From Lepidostoma basale (lineage: Eukaryota > Arthropoda > Insecta > Trichoptera > Lepidostomatidae): a stretch of DNA of 64,000 nucleotides. Made by a program: the position numbers and the translations under genes. Of the stretch, positions 57,531-64,000 are shown piece after piece. The stretch lies in the NCBI GenBank assembly GCA_022606425.2, contig JAHDVF020000840.1, positions 186,001 to 250,000 of the forward strand, in the 5' to 3' direction. Within the stretch, counting starts at the first letter, position 1. Each line of letters opens with the position of its first letter. The notes beneath the pieces are model-generated. The model made no database searches. It was given only the letters and a program-made list of their open reading frames with translations, and had not been told where the DNA came from.

Positions 57531-58089
57531 TCTAAAAAGTTTAATTTAAAAATTTTAATGGTTTTAAAACATAGAATATTCAAGCGGTGTGGCAATTCAA
57601 TGTGGCATTCCGTAGTAAAAAAAAATGTGTGTCAGCAAAAATCTACTTATGAAGGAAATGAATATTCTGTTACATTTTTTAAATTAAAATTTTAAAACTG
57701 GAACGAGAAACAAACAACGGAACGCGATATTTATTACTACGAAGATTATAACGGCTTTGTTATATTTCGTTATTCATTGACTACGTCCAGTCCGGCTCAT
57801 GAATATTTATAAAAATCGCACATCGCATTAATCAACATAAAAAATAATAACTGTTTAAACTGGGAACAGACTGTCTCTTGACACTGCGAAATTCATTCAC
57901 AACTATATTACAATTCTAGAGATTTACATAAATTTGAATCTAATTAATCCAAGAGTTATTTGCTATATTTTATATGAAGTGCTTTGAATGTCTCCGGTAT
58001 TATAAATCTTATCTTTTGAAATGAAACATTTTTTTAGAACTATCATTATGTTGTCTATGGATTTCTCTATGGCAATATCCTCTAGATCA

Positions 58090-58400
58090 TTCTTCTTCTT
58101 CTTGTCATGTCACACCTCAGGGCTTTAAGGAACCTTCTCCATCCGACTCTATCGCACGCCTGATGCCTAACATCTTCCCAAGTGAGGCCTGCTGCTTTAA
58201 TCTGGAGTTTTCTAATAACGTCCGTGGTAGATTTCCAAGTCTTACATCCGTACAGCAGTAAGCTTTTAACGCTACTGTTCAATATTTGGAGCTTGAGGTT
58301 TTTTAAAATAATACTGGAACGCCATATAGGACGAAGCATTGCGAAAGCTCCCTCTGTCTTGTTGAGTCTGCTGGTCATATCCTGGCTATATCTTCTAGAT
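58090..58400 (-). mobile_element. RTE-like family G, 3' fragment with internal deletion
   Basis: The minus frame 58378-58082 encodes SRLNKTEGAFAMLRPIWRSS, NSSVKSLLLYGCKTWKSTT and then jumps to AAGLTWEDV, DRVGWRRFLKALR; the GRPR-type block between them is deleted. (GAA)n tail at 58093. Confidence 0.7.
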
Positions 58401-58580
58401 TACCACTTGTTAAATGTAATCTTTGGTTAAAGCGATGTACATTAATGAATATATGATAAAACGAATGTAACTGTTTGAAATTGTTTGTTATTTTCTTTAT
58501 TATTTAATAAACATCATTTTTATGTTTATTTACGAGTACATGAATTGGAAACATACGTTTTTATTTTGTTATAAATAAGA

Positions 58581-59143
58581 TAGTGATAAAAGTAAGATAA
58601 GATAAGATTTATAATACCGGATGCACAATGGTGTTCTTCTACCGACCCTTATGTATGGAAGCGAAGCATGGAACTGGCAAAGGAAGGATGAAAGTAGAAT
58701 AAATGCAGTAGAAATGAGATCTCTTAGACGAATGTGTGGATATTCTGTGTATGATAGAGTGTCGAATGAAAATAAAAGAAGTGAATGCGGTGCGAATGAT
58801 GGTGTCATGAACAAAATAATGAAAGGATCATTAAGATGGTTTGGACATATGGAAAGAATGAATGAAGAAAGAATGGTAAAAAAATTAAATGTTAATGATG
58901 TAAATGGTACCAGAAATAGAGGAAGACCAAGGAAAACGTGGCACGATCAAATAAATCAAATATTGAATGTCGGCCATGTGAGGAGTCAGAGAAATCGACG
59001 CGCGTGCATGACACGATGTATGAATGTTGAGGAAGCGAGAGAAATATGTCAGGAAAGAAAGGTGTGACAGTCCATTCTTTCTGCCTACCCCTTCGGGGAG
59101 ACGGCGTGATGGTTAGTTAGTTAGTTAGTTAGTGATAAAAGTA
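58581..59143 (+). mobile_element. RTE-like non-LTR retrotransposon family A, 5'-truncated copy with target-site duplication
   Basis: The insertion 58595-59129 is flanked by the perfect 14-bp direct repeat TAGTGATAAAAGTA (58581-58594 and 59130-59143), the signature of target-primed reverse transcription. Inside, an open frame from 58621 to 59067 (148 codons) encodes the C-terminus of an RTE/BovB-type endonuclease-reverse transcriptase: YGSEAWNW, LRRMCG, SLRWFGHMERM and GRPRKTWHDQI blocks, ending near QERKV. The 3' untranslated end contains CCCCTTCGGGG, which folds as a stem with a UUCG tetraloop, then GTGATGG and (TTAG)n. The endonuclease and catalytic reverse-transcriptase domains are missing, so it is dead. 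It is the best reference copy of family A here. Confidence 0.88.
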
Positions 59144-59289
59144 TTTAAAATGAAGAATGCGTTAAAAATAACACAATCGCGAAAAAATATGGGTTGAATT
59201 TAGTAATAAAACTAGATTTCGGTTAATAAATAGTATTTCTGTAGGTACTTCTTTTTTTAATGTAAAACAATGTAAGAAAAACTAATTAA

Positions 59290-59450
59290 ATAAATAACCA
59301 TATAATGGATCGCTACAGCATTCTTTCCTGACATGCTTCTCTCATTCCTTAACATTTATACATCGTGCCATTCACGCGCGTCAATTTTATCGACCCCTCA
59401 CGTGGCACACATTTTATATTTGATTGATTTTTAAAAAATGCTCAGGATCG
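59290..59450 (-). mobile_element. RTE-like family A fragment cut by another retrotransposon tail
   Basis: ATTCTTTCCTGACATGC, TTATACATCGTGCCATTCACG and CCTCACGTGGCACACATT, ending at 59435 where a (GAT)n-tailed family begins. Confidence 0.55.
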
Positions 59451-59525
59451 ACAGTCATGGAAGCTGGTGAAGGAGGCCTACATTCAGAAGTGGAAGGCTG
59501 CGGGCTAATGATGATGATGACGAAA
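59450..59525 (+). mobile_element. RTE-like 3' tail with (GAT)n
   Basis: Reads DRQSWKLVKEAYIQKWKAAG, stop, then ATGATGATGATG. Only the last 25 codons are present. It sits on the end of the family A fragment at 59290-59450. Confidence 0.55.
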
Positions 59526-59529
59526 AGAA

Positions 59530-61320
59530 ATGAGCATGTCTGGATTCAATCGGGTGTGGCAATCCGGTCGGTTTTGTTAGTTTATATAATAGTTAAAATT
59601 AATTAAGTTTGTAAAAATACTAAATTTGATTTTCATTTTAAATAACAATATAAAATATAATACGAAGTGATTAAAGTACTTTTTATTGTTAATAAAATAG
59701 CGTGGATATGTAAATCTCTCATTTGTTATGGGCGTGCATAAAAAAACACTTCCGAAGCTTCTAGACGGTGAGAAAAATCCGGTTCACGATGCGAAATATC
59801 TTCAATAATTCAAAACGAATCACCTCATTTCCTGTTTAATGTCATTAAACTAATGTAAATTTGGTAATAATATTTCTTAAACGTCAATTTCAGCGAGTTT
59901 ATGCGGGAGATACGCACAACATAAATTATAATTGACTTCTCGTGCTATTTATACAATTTATTAGGACCAGTTTTTTTTTATTATATACCTACCTAAACCT
60001 CATTATCGTACACTCGTTATTAAAACATGAATCAATTATACTTGTGAATACATAATTTACTATAATTTATTTACGTTGCAAAATATTAAATTTGTCGTTA
60101 ATTTACTTACACTCGTATAAATGTGACATGTCAATGCTAGGAAAGATCGGTCAAGTTCAACCAGATATGCAGAATTACTAGAGACATCTATGAAGCGAAC
60201 GTCGAAGCTAAAATAACATCACGTCGGATGAAATCTGCAGACAATTTGAAATTCACGATTTATCAATATAATTCTTAAACTGAGTAAAATTACCGTATAC
60301 TTATATAAGATTTCATTTATTTTCTACGTTTTTTAAGTTTTTTTTATTTATTTCATTTAACGCAGATTAAAAAATAATTATAATACGTGTAATTGGCAGT
60401 GTTGCGTGTGAGAAAATAATTTATATAGAAATATAGAAAATGTCAAAGATAGTTTGTCACAGCAAATAAAGAAAAATAATTGTATTTAATAAACAAATGT
60501 CGCCGTTTGCATATTATGAAACCTGTTGCTTCGCAATACTTATAATAAATATTTAATCACTTTTGAATCGAGTGCAATATATTTAAATACAATTTTAAAT
60601 TTAACTTCTTTTGATATTTTTGTTTCCCAGACTCACAGCTAAAATTAGAAACTCGTTAGCACCAAGCAATATGCAGTTTGTTTTCTTGTAAATCATGGCG
60701 TCGGCGCATGTCTACCAAATAATAGCGAAAATGGCGTTACCTAAAGTGGCGTAATTATTAGTTAAGGCGACAACCTTATACAACATAATGGTATATTTTA
60801 TGTATTATAGTTAACTCTTGACTTAATTCTGTCTCTACGAGCATTATTAAAACCCGATTCACAGCAATCTTCAGTATCAGGGTAACGGGAAGACCGATTC
60901 TCTCCAGAGATCGGAATACTTTTTTCACTGACAATAGTAAATGATATGATTAGTGGGTCTCGTTTCGTGTTTCCCACACTTATATCTTGTATTACGTACA
61001 GTTATCTAAACGTTACAATAACACAGTGCACTTGGTTATGTCTTGATACGCAATCACTGCACTATGGGGCCTAAAGAGCCATATTATTTCAAATTGCAGA
61101 GGGAATCTGTGATTTAATCGCTTATTGTGTGTATTTTCTTGATTATCCACGCGTATCTTGTAATATTGTTCAAAGATACTTAGATATACTTCACATCACA
61201 TTTAAATATACTAATGCATGTTTTTTTTATACAGTAAGCATGTATAATAATAACGGATTTATTTTTTCACATTACAAGCATGTTGTAACGTATGAGAGAT
61301 TTATTAAAATAAATATAATA
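59530..61320. other. Intron sequence, nothing recognised
   Basis: AT-rich; 60880-61100 is more balanced but carries no frame or known repeat. Confidence 0.45.
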
Positions 61321-61436
61321 TATTTCTTCTATATACGCCATACTTTGTGTTGTTATGATGGTTTATTTCTCTTTTTCTTTTTTATACACTTTACATGATA
61401 ACAACAACAATTTTATAAAATATTTATAAATATGTA

Positions 61437-61480
61437 TCGTTACTGAAGAAGGACTACTTGTCCGAAACATGTCTATATAA
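61437..61480 (+). ncRNA. Hammerhead ribozyme core, stem I decayed
   Basis: Plus strand: CTGAAGA at 61443-61449, extra A, stem II GGAC/GTCC with TACTT loop, GAAAC at 61464-61468, loop AT, and GTC ending at 61473. Only two stem I pairs remain. Stem II and stem III are identical in sequence to those of the complete ribozyme at 32369-32414, so both belong to one family. Confidence 0.5.
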
Positions 61481-61549
61481 TGAAAAAAAAATTGTTTATT
61501 TATATTTTTATTTATTTATATACAAAGTTTATAAACAAAATATAAAAAA

Positions 61550-61880
61550 ATACAAAATAGTTCATTGTTTTGGCCGAAACCCTATGATACTTCAACATTA
61601 TAAACTGTTAAATTATAAAACTCTGTTTCTATGTATCACAATTTTATTTTTATTTTTCGAGACAGCTGTTTCTTCAACAAATGTTGAAGTCATCAGGTCT
61701 TACAATAATGTATCAACTGTTAAATTTCGTGATTTTTCTAACCTGTATGTGTATTTGTTCTTATGTCAATTTGAATAATTTGAAAGGCTGGCGAAACAGC
61801 TGTCGCGAAAAATAAAAATAAAATTGTGATACATAAAAACAGAGTTTTATGATTTAACAGTTTATGAATATAATATAGTC
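61550..61880. repeat. Fold-back repeat carrying a hammerhead (CAGCTG family)
   Basis: The left arm 61560-61680 and right arm 61785-61865 are inverted copies. Shared blocks are TTCATTGTTTTGGC (left outer end), AACTGTTAAAT, TATCACAATTTTATTTTTA and the GAAACAGCTGTC box. It lies about 150 bases upstream of the 62031 host exon. The short frames inside are not genes. Confidence 0.65.
61658..61700 (-). ncRNA. Hammerhead ribozyme core in the left arm of a fold-back repeat
   Basis: Minus strand: CUGAUGA at 61690-61696, extra C at 61689, stem II UUCAAC/GUUGAA (6 perfect bp, AUUU loop), GAAAC at 61668-61672, loop AGCU, and GUC ending with C17 at 61661. The core is complete but the flanking bases do not form a convincing stem I, so this copy is probably inactive as a monomer. 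Confidence 0.55.
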
Positions 61881-62030
61881 TTCTCGATAAACTTATTATA
61901 AAAAAAATTACTTTTGATTAATTAAAAATAAGTTTTATGTATCAGAACATGTCACTAATAATTTAATTGTTACTAATATGTCACTTATATACGAACATGT
62001 CACTAATAATTCTATTTTCTATTGTTACAG

Positions 62031-62072
62031 CTCCTTTGAGTGACTCGACCGAGATTGAAAGCTACGACGAGG
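62031..62072 (+). CDS. 14-residue phase 1-1 exon, probably the next exon of the signal-peptide gene
   Basis: A pyrimidine-rich tract and AG at 62029-62030 precede the exon, and GTAAGC follows at 62073. At 42 bases the exon is a multiple of three. Joined to the single base left over from 21792 it reads A-PLSDSTEIESYDE and leaves one base, so it enters and leaves in phase 1 without a stop. The residues are acidic and serine/threonine-rich, as expected just after a signal peptide. Because the exon is symmetric it could be skipped without a frameshift. The link to the 21.7 kb exon rests on matching phase, strand and composition; no further exon is visible before the window ends. Confidence 0.6.
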
Positions 62073-62202
62073 GTAAGCAGTATTTTTTTTTCTATTCAAA
62101 CATACTTGGTTCTCCCCTACTTCTATAATCCCTTAAAAAGTTCTTGCTTTTTTATTTAATAATTACATTTCAATATGTTTACTCAAAATACAAAAAGTAA
62201 GC

Positions 62203-62300
62203 ACATCACGCCGTCTGTCCGAAGGGGTAGGCAGAATTAATGGACTGCCACACTTTAACCGATGCGGCACTCCATCCTTCTCTTTACGCCCCCGCGGGAG
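62203..62300 (-). mobile_element. Short chimeric element sharing the family A 3' tail
   Basis: CATCACGCCGTCTGTCCG, TGGACTGCCACACTTTAACC, GATGCGGCACTCCATCC, TTCTCTTTACGCCC in minus orientation. Located 130 bases after the 62072 exon. Confidence 0.6.
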
Positions 62301-62759
62301 TCAACAAAATAATTCTAAAACAAATAATATAAAATAGAACGATACAAAATAAAATAACAAAATAAAAATAATATAACACATAATGTTCTTTTAGATGGTG
62401 CACTGTTGTCAAATGGACGATCCGGACTTTTGTGTTTATTTAATTTATATTTCACGTATCCACCGTTCCTTTATAACTGTAATTATACATTTAAAACAAT
62501 TCAACCCCACCAAAATATTATTGAAGAAATTGTTCAAAATTTCATAGGAACAAATGAAAAATTAATTTTAACACCTAACAAAATTCTTTATGTAAACGAA
62601 AAAACTTTTATAATTTTAACATCAAAACAGTAGGTACAAACGTATTACGTGTCATAATTAACTATTATAAAGAGCAGCAACAATCAAACTGACCAAAATA
62701 CTTCATTATTACTGTTAAAATTTGTAGCATTGTTATAATAACACAATTTATTTTTATAC

Positions 62760-63985
62760 ACTGAGAGTGTCGCTATGGCTTCATATCTGTCGGATCGTTC
62801 ACAAGCTGTGCAGCTAGCAGGTAAAAAATCCTCATTTACTAATATCCAATCTGGTGTGCCACAAGGCTCTGTTTTAGGACCCCTTTTATTTATCATGTTT
62901 ACAAATGACGTTGCCAAAATAATAGAATCCTTTGGCCTCCTCTCACATTGCTATGCTGATGATCAGCAACTTTATTTTTTCTGCAACCCTGATGACACCA
63001 AACATCTTACGTCAACAACTGTCAACTGCATTGATGCCATATCCAGATGGATGGCATCAAACAAACTTAAACTAAATCCATCCAAAACGGAATTTCTCTG
63101 GACTTCTTCCGCAAAGCGTCAACATCTTATCGATCATTCCTCAATTTCAACAGCTGACAATGATATCGTTCCCAAAAACTCCACAAAGCTTCTTGGTGTT
63201 TATCTTGACGCAAATCTGTCTCTAAAATCCCAAATTAATAACACGGTCAGCGCTAGTTTCTTCCACCTAAGACGATTAAAATCCGTCAAAAGGAGTATTC
63301 CCCACGACACTTTCAAAACTCTTGTAAATTCCTTCGTTGTGTCACGACTTGATTATTGTAATGGAATTTATGCAAACATTCCAAAACAACAAATAAACAA
63401 ACTTCAATCTGCGTTCAATGCAGCAGCAAGGCTCATTAAAGGCATTCCAAAAAAGTCTCATATAACACAACATCTCAAAGAACTTCACTGGCTTAAAAGT
63501 CCAGAAAGAATCCAGTATAAACTCTGCTGGACAGTCTTCAAAGCGCTAAATGGAATGGCACCAAGTTATATATCTGAACTCTGTATAACGGACAGCCTAA
63601 ATTCAAGGAAATCCACACTTCGCTCGGCGAACTCCTCAGCAATGGGAAGATTAGTTGAGCCGAAGCGTTGCCCTAGTACAAATTTCGGGGATCGAGCGTT
63701 CGCGGTAGCCGGTCCATCAGCTTGGAACAATCTCCCTTCACACCTCAGATGCATAAATGATCCGACAGATTTCAGATCTAAATTGAAAACCCATCTTTTT
63801 CATATTTCATACCCAAATTAAACATTTATACTTTGTTCTACTATACTTTTAAACCGATCGCTTTTTAAGCGGTCACATTTAGATTTTTAGATTTAAAGCA
63901 CGTCTTAATGCGCCCTTGAGGTGATTACATCACAAAAACGGCGCTTTAAAAGTTAGCATATTATTATTATTATTATTATTATTAT
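62760..63985 (+). mobile_element. CR1/Jockey-like non-LTR retrotransposon, 5'-truncated, 348-codon frame
   Basis: The frame 62775-63821 begins inside the reverse-transcriptase domain: SYLSDR, SGVPQGSVLGPLLFIMFTND, then the catalytic HCYADDQQLYF box, NPSKTEFLW, thumb blocks SRLDYCNGIYANIP and LKELHWLKSPERIQYKL, and the C-terminal DRAFAVAGPSAWNNLP motif. The stop is followed by a 3' end with AACGGCGCTTT and a (TTA)n tail at 63961-63985. The ATG is just an internal methionine; endonuclease and fingers are missing. No stop or frameshift, so this is a fairly recent insertion. It lies downstream of the 62072 exon. The minus frame at 63566-63754 is a shadow. Confidence 0.9.
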
Positions 63986-64000
63986 GGCTGTTTCGCCATC

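Noticed and set aside
59110..59130. Telomere-like repeat
   Set aside because: The runs are TTAG, not TTAGG, only three to five units long, and always sit at the 3' end of family A elements.
61458..61778. 106-codon protein
   Set aside because: The frame runs through the fold-back repeat and AT-rich sequence with no conserved pattern.
62775..63821. Host protein-coding gene
   Set aside because: The frame is a reverse-transcriptase C-terminal half with YADD and an (ATT)n tail; its ATG is an internal codon of a truncated retrotransposon.
1..64000. CRISPR array, operons or bacterial contamination
   Set aside because: No regularly spaced repeats, no closely packed frames or ribosome-binding sites; introns, SINEs and LINEs indicate animal nuclear DNA.

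Overview
The window looks like one piece of a repeat-rich, AT-rich animal nuclear genome. An arthropod, most likely an insect and possibly a moth or butterfly, fits best. The evidence is spliceosomal intron signals, absence of bacterial-style gene packing, and dozens of decayed non-LTR retrotransposon tails of RTE/BovB-like and CR1/Jockey-like type, plus tRNA-derived SINEs and fold-back elements. The host group is an inference; nothing here names a species.

Host gene content is very small. On the + strand an exon at 21692-21792 carries a start codon and a convincing signal peptide and ends in a strong phase-1 donor. A second exon at 62031-62072 is 42 bases long, begins and ends in phase 1, and keeps the frame open, adding 14 acidic residues. 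Together they suggest the N-terminus of a secreted or membrane protein with a first coding intron of about 40 kb. Everything from 21793 to 62030 would then be intronic. I could not identify the protein.

Nearly everything else is mobile DNA. (1) RTE-like family A is present in about fifteen pieces on both strands. Its 3' end has a UUCG-capped hairpin and a (TTAG)n tail. The best copy, 58595-59129, has a 14-bp target-site duplication, and another (27726-28254) shows a twin-priming 5' inversion. (2) At least six other RTE-like families end in (GAA)n or (GAT)n tails. (3) CR1/Jockey-like pieces include a 5'-truncated copy with a 348-codon open frame and a YADD reverse-transcriptase box (62760-63985), an older relative with a central deletion (9819-10560), and several isolated tails. 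(4) tRNA-derived SINEs occur in about eight copies, with a second possible SINE family. (5) Short chimeric elements borrow the 3' tail of family A.

The most interesting structure is a set of palindromic (fold-back) repeats of several apparently unrelated sequence families. Their centres carry type I hammerhead-ribozyme motifs: a CUGANGA box, stem II, GAAAC, a tiny 2-bp stem III and a GUC/GUU cleavage triplet. The best case, 32369-32414 on the minus strand, has a 7-bp stem I, 4-bp stem II and intact core. 45374-45413 is also complete. Other copies at 15253, 21311, 32159, 40097, 54906, 61437 and 61658 are partly decayed or have weak stem I. Almost all carry one extra nucleotide between A9 and stem II. 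A larger fold-back family with more than ten copies keeps the hammerhead layout but reads UUGAUAA in place of CUGAUGA. The whole set resembles terminal repeats of Penelope-like elements or animal retrozymes, whose members are known to carry minimal hammerheads. No Penelope reverse transcriptase is visible in the window.

Some GC-richer, apparently single-copy stretches remain (near 25600, 46430, 49560, 51760, 52890, 54200, 56600) and could be regulatory elements, unrecognised exons or captured gene fragments.
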